DNA of 64,000 bases from positions 81,120 to 145,119 of the forward strand of contig JAHHGR010000003.1 in NCBI GenBank assembly GCA_019359725.1, read 5' to 3'. Made by a program: the position numbers and the translations under genes. Position 1 is the first letter of the stretch; every line of letters begins with the position of its first letter. A model generated the notes under the pieces. It was not told the origin of the DNA. It saw only the letters and a list, made by a program, of their open reading frames with translations, and made no database searches. The stretch comes from Aphanocapsa lilacina HA4352-LM1. GTDB taxonomy: Bacteria > Cyanobacteriota > Cyanobacteriia > Gloeobacterales > Gloeobacteraceae. Shown in pieces: positions 44,095-51,857 of the stretch.

Positions 44095-44106
44095 ACGAAC
44101 GTTCGT
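44095..44106. promoter_or_regulatory. Perfect palindrome ACGAACGTTCGT, candidate TetR operator
   Basis: A 12-base perfect palindrome of the form often bound by TetR/AcrR regulators lies 48 bases upstream of devB, in the spacer next to its likely -10 box. A repressor bound here would block RNA polymerase. The tetR gene at the end of the same gene group is the obvious candidate ligand-responsive regulator. Confidence 0.6.
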
Positions 44107-44437
44107 ATTTTTTATCCCGTGCGCTCGCCGCTTTTCCCCGCTGTCGGCAGCCAACTACTACAATGACGTCAACTCTGTGGAGCAAGTGGCTCTGCCGACC
44201 GCAGCATGGGCGAGTACTGCCGCGATATCTGGAAAACCTGTGGGGTTGATGTCGAGCTAAATGAATAGTCCGCGCTAGAATTGATCGCACCGGACGACCC
44301 GGATTCAAGACAGAAAATAGCACTGTCTATACCGCGTCGAAATAAACTCATTTTTGAATCCAAATCGCCCGCCAGTGGTGCCGGGGATAGGAACGGATTG
44401 TGCGCGTAATCTCTGCCTCAGGTCAATGGAGGTAGCG
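44107..44437. other. Intergenic region between divergent devB and oxidoreductase genes
   Basis: No supported gene. Two small inverted repeats are visible: AGACAG/CTGTCT (44308-44313, 44323-44328) and GGATTCAA/TTGAATCC (44301-44308, 44354-44361). The latter encloses the former and could be an operator for the plus-strand gene. Confidence 0.35.
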
Positions 44438-45994
44438 ATGGAAAATTTCGATTTTGTCGTACTCGGAGCGGGGCTAGGAGGACTCTCGGCGGCCGCCTGC
44501 CTTACCCGCCAGGGATACCGCGTCGCCGTCCTCGAACAACACTATCTACCCGGCGGCTGCTGTCACACCTTCGACTACGGGGACTACCGCTTTTGTGCCG
44601 ATGTGCACTATGTTTCCCAGTGCGCTCCGGGGCAGACCATCGGTCAGTTTCTGCGCCATATCGACCGGCAAATCGAATTTAACTCCCTCGATCCCGAGTG
44701 CATCGACCGCGTGGTGACGCCGGAGGCCGACTTTGCCATTCCCCTCGGTTGGGAGCGGTTGCGCGAGCGGCTCATTGCGACCTTTCCCGAGGAGACCGCC
44801 GCCATCCGTCGCTACTGCGATGCGATTAGCGGGTTGCACGAGGAGATGCGCGCACTGCTGCGCGAAGTCAACTGGTTCGATCAAAAATGGTCCGACTGGT
44901 TGAAGCTGCCCAAATACTGGAATTTGTTCGCCAGACGCCACTGGACGCTGCAGGATCTTTACGACGAAGTGGGTCTTTCGCCAAAGTTGCAGGCGATCCT
45001 GGCGGGCCAGAGCGGCGATTACGCCCTGCCGCCCGCAGAGATAGCCCTCTATACCCATACCTCACTGGTGCGCGACTACGCCGAAGGCGCCTATTACCCC
45101 CGGCACCACTTCAAGCGCTTCGTCGATACGATCGTATCGGCGATTGTCGAGGGCGGCGGGGCGGTGCACTACCGGACACCCGTCGAGCAGATCCACATCA
45201 AAGATCACCGCGTGGACGGGGTGGTGGCCGCCGGAAAGCTCTACCGGGCCGGCGTCTACATCAGCGATCTCGATCCGAAGCTCACGGTGCGGCTGATGGA
45301 TGATCCCACCGCCCTGAGCGAACGGGAGCGGCAGCGGCTGACCGGCTACGAGTACTCGGCGAGTGCCTTCAATGTCTATCTGGGTCTGGATAAAACCTTC
45401 GACCCAAGCCGCTACGGCATCGGCAACTGGAACATCTGGTACTACCCGGACGGGGATCTCAACGGCGCCTACCGCCGCCAACTGGCGGACGACCTTGAGC
45501 GGCCCTGGATCTTCCTGTCCTGTCCGACGCTCAAATCGCACGAACCGGGCATGGCCCCGTCGGGCAACCATGTGCTGGAAATCGCTACCGTCTGCGCCTA
45601 CGCGCCGTTCAAGCAACTGCGCGAGACCAAGCCCGAGGCGTACAAGGCGCGCAAGCGCGAGGTCTACCGGCAGGTGATGCAAAGCACCCGTGACTTGATC
45701 CCCGACCTCGACAAATACGTGCGGATGAAAATCTTCGGCACCCCCACCACCAGTGAGTTCTACCTCGGCCAACCCGAGGGCAACATCTACGGCGCCAAGC
45801 TCATCCCCAGCCAGGTGGGCCTGCACCGCCTGGGTTACCGCACGGAGTTGTCGAATTTGTTTCTAGTCGGAGCCAGCGCCGGCTACCCGAGCGTGCCGGG
45901 GGTGATCGGCAACGGCATGGACGTAGCACAACTGCTCACCGGCCAACCTATCCGAAGCCGACCGGGCTCCGCCCGGCCGCTGGTGCGTAGTTAG
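44438..45994 (+). CDS. FAD-dependent oxidoreductase, carotenoid isomerase/retinol saturase-like
   Basis: A 518-residue flavoprotein of the CrtISO/phytoene-desaturase/RetSat group. The N-terminal dinucleotide motif is VVLGAGLGGLSAAACLTRQGY, followed by LEQHYLPGGCCHTF. The C-terminal FAD segment is NLFLVGASAGYPSVPGVIGNG. GGAGG at 44428-44432 fixes the start at 44438. It could isomerise or saturate carotenoid double bonds or act on another polyene lipid; classical CrtI would be longer in some motifs. The role cannot be settled by sequence alone. Confidence 0.85.
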   Translation: MENFDFVVLGAGLGGLSAAACLTRQGYRVAVLEQHYLPGGCCHTFDYGDYRFCADVHYVSQCAPGQTIGQFLRHIDRQIEFNSLDPECIDRVVTPEADFAIPLGWERLRERLIATFPEETAAIRRYCDAISGLHEEMRALLREVNWFDQKWSDWLKLPKYWNLFARRHWTLQDLYDEVGLSPKLQAILAGQSGDYALPPAEIALYTHTSLVRDYAEGAYYPRHHFKRFVDTIVSAIVEGGGAVHYRTPVEQIHIKDHRVDGVVAAGKLYRAGVYISDLDPKLTVRLMDDPTALSERERQRLTGYEYSASAFNVYLGLDKTFDPSRYGIGNWNIWYYPDGDLNGAYRRQLADDLERPWIFLSCPTLKSHEPGMAPSGNHVLEIATVCAYAPFKQLRETKPEAYKARKREVYRQVMQSTRDLIPDLDKYVRMKIFGTPTTSEFYLGQPEGNIYGAKLIPSQVGLHRLGYRTELSNLFLVGASAGYPSVPGVIGNGMDVAQLLTGQPIRSRPGSARPLVRS

Positions 45995-45999
45995 AGAGG

Positions 46000-46068
46000 T
46001 ATCGGGTGTCAGGTGTCCCGGCCGGCAGCACCCTGCGTGGGCAACGGCTTCCCGCCTGGCACCCGCTC
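46000..46068. repeat. Inverted heptamer repeats between convergent genes
   Basis: TATCGGG-TGTCAGG-TGTCCCG (46000-46020) follows the oxidoreductase stop, and CCTGGCA-CCCGCTC (46055-46068) follows the VapC-type stop on the other strand. The two halves can pair (GGGTGTCAGG with CCTGGCACCC, using one G-U pair) around a GC-rich loop. The hairpin may act as a bidirectional terminator. Confidence 0.55.
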
Positions 46069-46499
46069 TAAGGAACAATCAGTTCCAACGCTTTACTGCC
46101 ACCGTGAACCGTATCGACAGCAATTCGCCTGTCGAAGGTGGCCAGTTTGCCGCCTTGGTGAGCGGCCAGGCCAAGCAGAAAGATATCTGTAATCTGAGAA
46201 TGTGTAAGGACTATACCGGTGTGCAACATAGAAAGAAGGCTGACATTTGCGCCCCAAAAGTGATGGCCCTGCGCCGCGCAAAACTGACGCAAGATACCCA
46301 TCACCACAGGTATATCTCCTGGCCGGTTCGGATAGCCGGGATGGCTGGCAACGCGGATAAAGCCGTTTTCGGTGATTGGACAGGTTGCCCAGGCGGATCG
46401 CCCCCGGGCGGCAAACCAGCGGTGAGCCGCTTCATGGTGCACGTGCATCGGGTCGCTCAAAGAAAGCAACACATTCACATCCAGAAGGTAGGTCATCAA
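46068..46499 (-). CDS. PIN-domain toxin, VapC family
   Basis: A 143-residue PIN ribonuclease. The acidic residues appear in TYLLDVNVLLSL (first Asp), PITENGFIRV (Glu), and SQITDIFLLGLA with KLATFDRRI (last Asps). It probably cleaves RNA, often initiator tRNA or rRNA loops in this family. Its start overlaps the antitoxin stop (ATGA), the standard toxin-antitoxin layout. An intergenic hairpin follows its stop. Confidence 0.92.
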   Translation of the reverse strand: MMTYLLDVNVLLSLSDPMHVHHEAAHRWFAARGRSAWATCPITENGFIRVASHPGYPNRPGDIPVVMGILRQFCAAQGHHFWGANVSLLSMLHTGIVLTHSQITDIFLLGLAAHQGGKLATFDRRIAVDTVHGGSKALELIVP

Positions 46500-46723
46500 G
46501 GCACGTCGTCGCGCAGCCGGTTGATCAGTTCGAGCGTGGCAATACCGGATTGCTCGCGCACGGGAAAGAGCGGTACACCATTGCGAACCGATACAGCCGA
46601 GGAGCCCGACAATGCCTGCCGGGCCAGCTCCGAAAAAACTTTTCCAAGGGAAACCCCCCGCTGCCGAGCAATTTCCTTAGCTGCAAGCAGCACATCCTCT
46701 TCAAGATCGAGGGTCGTCCGCAT
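46496..46723 (-). CDS. Ribbon-helix-helix antitoxin, VapB type
   Basis: A 75-residue protein: MRTTLDLEEDVLLAAKEIARQ followed by GVSLGKVFSELARQAL is a ribbon-helix-helix DNA-binding domain. The rest (PLFPVREQSG ... LINRLRDDVP) is an extended tail that would occupy the toxin active site. It lies upstream of the VapC-type toxin gene with a 4-base overlap. Autoregulation is likely from the fold. Confidence 0.9.
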   Translation of the reverse strand: MRTTLDLEEDVLLAAKEIARQRGVSLGKVFSELARQALSGSSAVSVRNGVPLFPVREQSGIATLELINRLRDDVP

Positions 46724-47080
46724 CGCCTGCGTTGCTCCGAAATATACCCAAAGCTATTGCACACAACAGATGCTATCACATCAAAAACCTGATGCGTCAG
46801 CATCTCAAACCACGAGCAGCTCAACGACCAACCATCCCTTTCGCCGCAGTCGACACGCATCGTGCAGGCCCTGGAAAGATAAGCCCTTCCCATCCGCCGA
46901 CCCTCCCGCCTACCTCGCCATTGAGTCCGGGGGGTGTCGGGGGGCTGGCAGCCCCGCGAGGCGGGGAGGAGGAGAGCGCGAGAGGGGAAGCGCGAAGGGG
47001 GTTCCACCTCTCGCACCCACAGACCCGCGTGCCAAACCAACCGCCAAATGTCAGGCGCCAGGCACGCCTGAGGTAACTCT
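46724..47080. other. Intergenic region with overlapping GC-rich hairpins
   Basis: No supported gene in 357 bases. GGGGCTG-G-CAGCCCC (46941-46955) overlaps CCCCGC-GAG-GCGGGG (46952-46966), so two stem-loops compete, within a purine-rich strand (GGGG, GAGGAGGAGAG) to about 47000. TCAGGCG/CGCCTGA (47050-47056, 47064-47070) is a hairpin just after the stop of the next minus-strand gene. The G-rich tract could also form quadruplex structure. Confidence 0.4.
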
Positions 47081-47434
47081 TCAGGCGCGCTGCAGAGTAT
47101 AGCCAAGCCGCAGCAGCCGGCTCAAAATCGGATAATCGGCGTTCTCGTTGCTGAGGCCCGGTCCCCACCGATCCGGGTGAATGAGTCGCTTGCGCTCCAG
47201 TTCGAGGCGATTGAGCATCATCGCCGCCTCCTGCAGGCACTCCTGATACAGGTGCGGAAACATCTGAGCGACGTGGACTTTGTTGCAGCGGTCGATCACG
47301 TAGAGACGCTGCTGCTCCCAGCGGAGATTTTTGACGGGCAAACCCGTCGCCCGAAGCGTGTCGTTGCGGGTGCTGCGGTGCTGATTTGGCACGGGAAGGT
47401 TCCTCAACTCTGGCGGTAGGTTGCTTGCATACAC
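47081..47434 (-). CDS. Hypothetical protein
   Basis: A 117-residue basic protein with GTG start. It has LRWEQQRLYVIDRCNKVHVAQMF, a helical middle (YQECLQEAAMMLNRLELERKRL) and a short C-terminus. The codon pattern and helix periodicity suggest a real gene, but I recognise no family. It stands alone between a GC-rich hairpin region and bolA. Confidence 0.5.
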   Translation of the reverse strand: MYASNLPPELRNLPVPNQHRSTRNDTLRATGLPVKNLRWEQQRLYVIDRCNKVHVAQMFPHLYQECLQEAAMMLNRLELERKRLIHPDRWGPGLSNENADYPILSRLLRLGYTLQRA

Positions 47435-47630
47435 GGATGCTACAGATCAAGCCGGCAAGCCAATCGCCGACTCGACATCCGCACAAAGGGCGCCCGGTGG
47501 ACGCTTAATAGTTGCTGTAGACAAACCTCCAGGTGGCGACGGGTAAAGGGTAAAGACGCACGCCCGGGGCATCCTGCTACATCCAGGTGAATAGACACTT
47601 GCGTAAATAATTATTTCTGCATTCTAACCT

Positions 47631-47667
47631 TCCGGCCGAAGTTGGGGATCCGCCCCCGGGGGCCGGA
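47631..47667. other. GC-rich hairpin upstream of bolA
   Basis: TCCGGCC (47631-47637) pairs with GGCCGGA (47661-47667); inside, GGGG/CCCC can also pair, and GCCCCCGGGGGC (47652-47663) is a palindrome. There is no T-run. It lies in the 353-base gap 47435-47787, which otherwise holds an AT-rich stretch (47595-47625) that could be the bolA promoter. Confidence 0.35.
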
Positions 47668-47787
47668 CAGCTAGCATAGGACCGTTGCGCAAACCCGGCA
47701 GGGCATGACGATTCGAGCAGCACTTCCCCCAGCACTGACGGCACATCCGGTGGGGCCTCCCCACAAAGTTGCAGGACAGTGACACCC

Positions 47788-48078
47788 ATGAACACCGCCC
47801 AAAAAATTGCGGCGCTCCTCAAAAGCCGGCTTCACGCCTCGGTGGTCGAAATCGAGGACCATAGTGATCGCCACGCCGGACACGCCGGGGCGGCCGGGGG
47901 CGGTGGGCACTACAACGTGCTCATCGTCTCGGAGCGCTTCGCCGGTGTGCCTGCGATCCGCCGCCACCGGCTGGTCTACGAAGCGCTCGCCACCGAGATG
48001 GAAAGCGCAATTCACGCCCTGTCGCTCAGGGCGCTCGCCCCCGACGAGTGGCAGGCTTCTGCAGACCGGCCTCAATAG
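47788..48078 (+). CDS. BolA family protein
   Basis: A 96-residue BolA/IbaG-like protein: MNTAQKIAALLKSRLHASVVEIEDHSDRHAGH has the conserved His region, then HYNVLIVSERFAGVPAIRRHRLVYEALATEM and HALSLRALAP. BolA proteins pair with monothiol glutaredoxins to bind or transfer 2Fe-2S clusters. The GTG at 47779 is an alternative start nearer to AGGA. Its 3' end overlaps the convergent universal stress protein gene by 53 bases. Confidence 0.92.
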   Translation: MNTAQKIAALLKSRLHASVVEIEDHSDRHAGHAGAAGGGGHYNVLIVSERFAGVPAIRRHRLVYEALATEMESAIHALSLRALAPDEWQASADRPQ

Positions 48079-48580
48079 GCAATGGTTCGTCCTCATCCTC
48101 CGCACCGGTAACCACCAGCACCGAGCAGGGGGCGTGGTGCAGAACGTAGTTGCTGATGCTGCCTAGAAGCATCTCGCTGATGCCGCGCCGTCCCCGCCGC
48201 CCGGTGACGATCAAATCGGCGCCCCAGGCGCGGGCCAACTGGCAGATCTGCGGGCCGGGGCTGCCGGCGCTCTGGCTAAATTCGGCAATGACCCCGACGG
48301 CGGCGGCCCGCTCGGCAAACATCTGGAGCATCGCCCGCCCCAACTGCTCGTAGCGCTCCCACTCCCGGCGATAAAACGCCAGGGTCTGCTCGTCGAAACT
48401 GAGCGGGTGGAAGTCGGTGATCGCCGGAACGACCAGACCGGGGCTGTTGTCTTCGTCCCCCGACAGCACGTGCATCAGCATCAGCGATCCGCCGCCGAGG
48501 CGGGCGAGGGCAAAGGCTTTCTCGAAGACCAGTTCGTTGCTGGAAGACTGATCTAGGGCGACGAGGATTTTTGTGAACAT
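48026..48580 (-). CDS. Universal stress protein (UspA family)
   Basis: A 184-residue USP. It begins MFTKILVALDQSSSNELVFEKA and carries the ATP-binding motif VTGRRGRRGISEMLLGSISNYVLHHAPCSVLVV (G-x2-G-x9-G-S/N form), so it probably binds ATP. The start has a GGAGGG ribosome-binding site. It is the last gene of a minus-strand group with a PII-like protein, a small Cys-rich protein and a phosphorylase homologue, hinting at a stress or energy-sensing role in that group. Confidence 0.93.
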   Translation of the reverse strand: MFTKILVALDQSSSNELVFEKAFALARLGGGSLMLMHVLSGDEDNSPGLVVPAITDFHPLSFDEQTLAFYRREWERYEQLGRAMLQMFAERAAAVGVIAEFSQSAGSPGPQICQLARAWGADLIVTGRRGRRGISEMLLGSISNYVLHHAPCSVLVVTGAEDEDEPLPIEAGLQKPATRRGRAP

Positions 48581-48767
48581 GGTGCCCTCCACGAATGCTG
48601 GGTTGTCGATGTGGGCGGCTGGTTTCAGGCCGACGCCAGGGTCTTGCTCGGCCTGGCCGTCGCCGCGGGAAAAGCCGGGAGCAACGCACCCTCGCCCAGG
48701 CGGCGGGTCGCTTGACACTGAGTGGAAAGCACGGTGCGCTTCTTCTGCGCCTTTTTGGGCCGGGCGC

Positions 48768-49136
48768 TCAGTGAATCAGGACAGCCGGACTCTCGAAGCG
48801 GACCGCCTCCAGGCCGCACTCGCCGGTGCGCACCCGCACCGCCTGGGTGACAGGCAGCACAAAATTTTTGCCGTCGCCGACGCTGCCGGTGCGTGCCGCC
48901 TGTACGATTCGCTCGACAACCGTCTCGGTGAATTCGTCAGGTACGACGATTTCGAGTTTGAGCTTGGCAAGAAACTGCGCGGCCCTTCTGAATCCCCGAA
49001 AGATCACCGAATGGCCGCGCTGCCGGCCGAAGCCTTCAACCCGGCTGACGGTCATGCCCTGCACACCAATGGCCGCCAGGGCCTGCTCGACGGCATCGAG
49101 CCTGGAAGGTTGGATGATCGCTTCGATTTTGTTCAT
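48768..49136 (-). CDS. PII-family signalling protein with altered T-loop
   Basis: A 122-residue GlnB/GlnK homologue. The conserved frame is MNKIEAIIQPSRLDAVEQAL, GVQGMTVSRVEGFGRQRGH and the B-loop AARTGSVGDGKNFVLPV with RVRTGE. The T-loop differs: where canonical PII has YRGxEY, here FRGFRRAA occurs, so Tyr51 and the cyanobacterial phospho-Ser49 are missing. It should form the ATP/ADP-binding trimer but not be uridylylated or phosphorylated there. Partners are unlikely to be NAGK or PipX; neighbours suggest other targets. Confidence 0.9.
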   Translation of the reverse strand: MNKIEAIIQPSRLDAVEQALAAIGVQGMTVSRVEGFGRQRGHSVIFRGFRRAAQFLAKLKLEIVVPDEFTETVVERIVQAARTGSVGDGKNFVLPVTQAVRVRTGECGLEAVRFESPAVLIH

Positions 49137-49217
49137 GGCGGCGCGTTCCTCAAGATGAGCGTCTGCAGGTGCATTCAGGCTAGACCTTGCCGGTGAAAAA
49201 CTCGGGAATCCCTCTAT

Positions 49218-49460
49218 TCAGCAGCCGCGGACACTCAAGTAGAAATCATCCTGGGGCAGATAGATCGCCTCGATGCAGCCGCTGTCGCCGAGCCGGCCGC
49301 GCAGGGTCCGGGTGCACTGCATACAGTGGCCGTGCCAGACGGTGCCGTCGCGGTGCCAGGCGATAGGCGAACCGCAATGGGAACAGCCGATCGAGCAAAC
49401 CGGTCGGCTATCGGCAGCGTGGGCGATTTTCCTGGTGGTGTGGAGGGTTGGGGTAGTCAT
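49218..49460 (-). CDS. Small Cys-rich (zinc-ribbon-like) hypothetical protein
   Basis: An 80-residue protein with C-x3-C-x2-C (CSIGCSHC), two His around HRDGTVWHGHC and then C-x2-C (CMQC), plus late single Cys. The spacing fits a zinc ribbon or other metal site. It is preceded by a GGAG ribosome-binding site. It sits 24 bases after the phosphorylase homologue and 81 before the PII gene, all minus strand. No named family recognised. Confidence 0.7.
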   Translation of the reverse strand: MTTPTLHTTRKIAHAADSRPVCSIGCSHCGSPIAWHRDGTVWHGHCMQCTRTLRGRLGDSGCIEAIYLPQDDFYLSVRGC

Positions 49461-49484
49461 CTGAGGCTCCGCTGGGAATAGAAC

Positions 49485-51713
49485 TTAAAGGTGCTCGCGC
49501 CCCTTGAGGGCGATCACCTGCTGACTGTAGGCATCGAGGTGGACTGTGACCGGTTGCAGCCGCCAGATGCGGTTGCAGTACTCCCGCGCCGTCCAGTCAC
49601 AGGAGACGGCTCCGAGGCGGCGGACGCTCCCGATGGAGAGTTGTGTCCACAGGGCCGGGTCTCGGTAGGCGGCATCGACGCTCCCTTGACCGTCGATATA
49701 GGACTGGTAATCGACCAGATTCAGCGCTTCGTCATCCTCTACCAGGGCCGCGACAATCGGTTTGAACTGTTCGCTGTCGCCATGGCTGAAGTAGCCGGTG
49801 GCGATCTGATCGACTACCTGCCGCAGGAGCGGGTTGCTGTGGTAGAAAGCCATCGGGTGGTACTCGGTGAGTTTGAGCGCTTGACCCTCGCCGGTACTCA
49901 GGCCGAACTCGAAGAAGCGCTCGCGGCCGACGAGCCGTTCGATTTCGAGGTTGATCCCGTCGGGGCTGCCCAACAGCAGGGCGCCGTTGAGGGCTGCGCA
50001 CAGGCTGCTGGTGTCGCCGGCCTGAAAGCCCGGCAGGGCGTCCTGCTCGGCTAGATCCGCCGCGGCGAAGATTTTTTGGGTCAGGGCGACGGTCGGTTCG
50101 GGCACGAAGACCACCCGCAGTCGCCCGGCCACGACCGGATCGGCGTTGACGATTGCGCCGACGGCGTGGATGAGTTTGAAGGCGTCGAGCCCCTCAGGGT
50201 GCGTCAGCCAGTGGGGGCCGATCCGCTCGCCGATGAGCCGGGCGAGGGGCGGATTGGCCAGCACCAACCAGCGCCGGGTCGAGACGCCCGCGCCGATGGT
50301 CTGGAATTTTTGCGGCCGGAGCCGGTAAAAATCGGCAAGTACGCTCTGCACCAGCCGCCCGGTGGTACTCTCGGAGGTGCCGACGACCGTGTGGCAGGCC
50401 ACGCAGGCCAGGTGGGCCAGACGCACCTGATCGTCTGCCAAAAGCGCCAGGCGGGCAATTTGTGCTTCACCCAGCAGATGTGCCTGCAACTCCAGGCGAA
50501 ATCGGCGGTCGATCTCGCGCAAAATCTCCAGGTGCCGGGGCAGCCAGCGCTCCAGCAGCGCCACCGGCCAACACTCAAGCGTCTCCACCGCCCAGGTATG
50601 GGCGGTAGCTGAAAACATCCGGCCGGTCATCTCCCAGGCTGCCTCCCACCCCAGGTCGTGGCGATCGAGCAAGATCCGCATCCATTCGGCAATGGCGATG
50701 GGCGGGTGGGAGTCGTCGATGTGGATGGCCGCGCGCTCGGGCAGCTCGCCGATCGGTCGGCCCGTCTGGGCAAAAAGCCGCACTATGTCGTGCACAGAGC
50801 AGCAGGCGAGCAGATACTGCTGGTGCAGGCGTAGCCGCTGCTGGTGGGAATTGTCTCCCACCGGGTAGGGTACCCGGGTGATCAGCTCGCAGTCGAGTTT
50901 CGCTTCGATGGCGCGGGCGTACGCTTCCGAATCGGCCACCGGCGAATCGAACTGCTCGCTGGCCCGGGCGCTCCAGAGGCGCAGGGTGTTGACGGTGTGG
51001 GTGCGGTAGCCGGGTACCAGCCGGTCGTAAGGTTCGCCCATCACCGTGCATTCGGGCAGCCAGCGCACCCGGTAGCGGTGCTCACCGTCGATATAGGCCT
51101 CGGTCCGCCCACCCAGGGGAACTTCCACCCGATACTCAGGCCGGGGGATCTCCCAGGGGTCGCCAGAGAAGCGCCAGGGGGCGGGGCGCCCGCAGGGCCA
51201 GCCATCGCGGATCACCTGCTCTGAGCCGAATTCGTAGCGCAGGCCGTAGCCAATCGCGGGCATTTGCTGGGTGGCGAGCGCCTCGGCAAGGCTCGCTGCC
51301 TGCCGAGAACCCTCCCGCCGCCCCAGCTGCGGCTCGCGCTCCAGCGCCAGCAGATCCTCCAGATGCACACCGAGCCCGGCGAGCGCCTCAACGGAGCGCG
51401 CGTAGAGGTCTGCGCTCACCAAATGGGCTACCAGTTGCGGTCCCGGGCGGTATTGCGAGGCCAAATAACACACCACCCGCGCTCCGCAATCGAAGTAAGT
51501 CTGGCGGGTATTGCGCCAGCGATGCAACAGCGGCTCGCGCACGGTATGGGCGAGGGCGGCCAAAAAATCCTGGGCGCGGGCCTGGGAGGGATCTTTGCCC
51601 AGAACATAGCGGAGGTTATCGACGATGGCCTGGCGCAAAGCCTCGGCGCTGGGGGCGGCACTCGGCTCCTCCAGCGGCATATCCGGCGGTGTTTGGGTAG
51701 GGGGCGGCTGCAT
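49485..51713 (-). CDS. Degenerate glycogen phosphorylase homologue (GT35), probably inactive
   Basis: A 742-residue relative of glycogen phosphorylase (usually 800-850). Homology is clear: FSGDPWEIPRPEY, VNTLRLWSA, HIDDSHPPIAIAEWM, STRRWLVLANPPLARLIGERIG, VNADPVVAGRLRVVFVP and ALNGALLLGSPDGINLE. However, the PLP-lysine region (GTGNMKFALNG in active enzymes) reads DTSSLCAALNG, with Cys for Lys. The phosphate-binding KRxHEYKRQ block and about 100 residues around it are missing. It may act as a glycan sensor or scaffold. AGGAGG 9 bases before ATG 51713 fixes the start. Confidence 0.88.
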   Translation of the reverse strand: MQPPPTQTPPDMPLEEPSAAPSAEALRQAIVDNLRYVLGKDPSQARAQDFLAALAHTVREPLLHRWRNTRQTYFDCGARVVCYLASQYRPGPQLVAHLVSADLYARSVEALAGLGVHLEDLLALEREPQLGRREGSRQAASLAEALATQQMPAIGYGLRYEFGSEQVIRDGWPCGRPAPWRFSGDPWEIPRPEYRVEVPLGGRTEAYIDGEHRYRVRWLPECTVMGEPYDRLVPGYRTHTVNTLRLWSARASEQFDSPVADSEAYARAIEAKLDCELITRVPYPVGDNSHQQRLRLHQQYLLACCSVHDIVRLFAQTGRPIGELPERAAIHIDDSHPPIAIAEWMRILLDRHDLGWEAAWEMTGRMFSATAHTWAVETLECWPVALLERWLPRHLEILREIDRRFRLELQAHLLGEAQIARLALLADDQVRLAHLACVACHTVVGTSESTTGRLVQSVLADFYRLRPQKFQTIGAGVSTRRWLVLANPPLARLIGERIGPHWLTHPEGLDAFKLIHAVGAIVNADPVVAGRLRVVFVPEPTVALTQKIFAAADLAEQDALPGFQAGDTSSLCAALNGALLLGSPDGINLEIERLVGRERFFEFGLSTGEGQALKLTEYHPMAFYHSNPLLRQVVDQIATGYFSHGDSEQFKPIVAALVEDDEALNLVDYQSYIDGQGSVDAAYRDPALWTQLSIGSVRRLGAVSCDWTAREYCNRIWRLQPVTVHLDAYSQQVIALKGREHL

Positions 51714-51823
51714 CAAAAGAGGCCTCCTGCGATGGGAAAGTGCCTGTCCGGGCTCACCATCGAAGCTAAGCAACAAAGGTGAAAAACCCGGGAAGCACCT
51801 TGGCAGGCCTATCCCAAGCCGCC

Positions 51824-51857
51824 AAAAAAGCCCGGTTCCCAAAGTGCGGAACCGGGC
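51824..51857 (-). terminator. Intrinsic terminator in the leader of the phosphorylase-homologue operon
   Basis: On the minus strand a perfect 10-base stem (GCCCGGTTCC / GGAACCGGGC) with an 8-base loop is followed directly by six T. It is the best intrinsic terminator in the window. It lies 111 bases upstream of the ATG at 51713 and about 330 bases after the SPFH gene's stop. It could end that operon late, end a small RNA, or attenuate the downstream operon. Confidence 0.8.

Noticed and set aside
44169..44363. 64-codon minus-strand frame upstream of devB
   Set aside because: Ser-rich, without ribosome-binding site or family; better seen as promoter region.
46104..47102. 332-codon plus-strand frame across the toxin-antitoxin genes
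   Set aside because: It runs through both toxin-antitoxin genes and the GC-rich hairpins, with Ser/Arg-rich translation and no domain.
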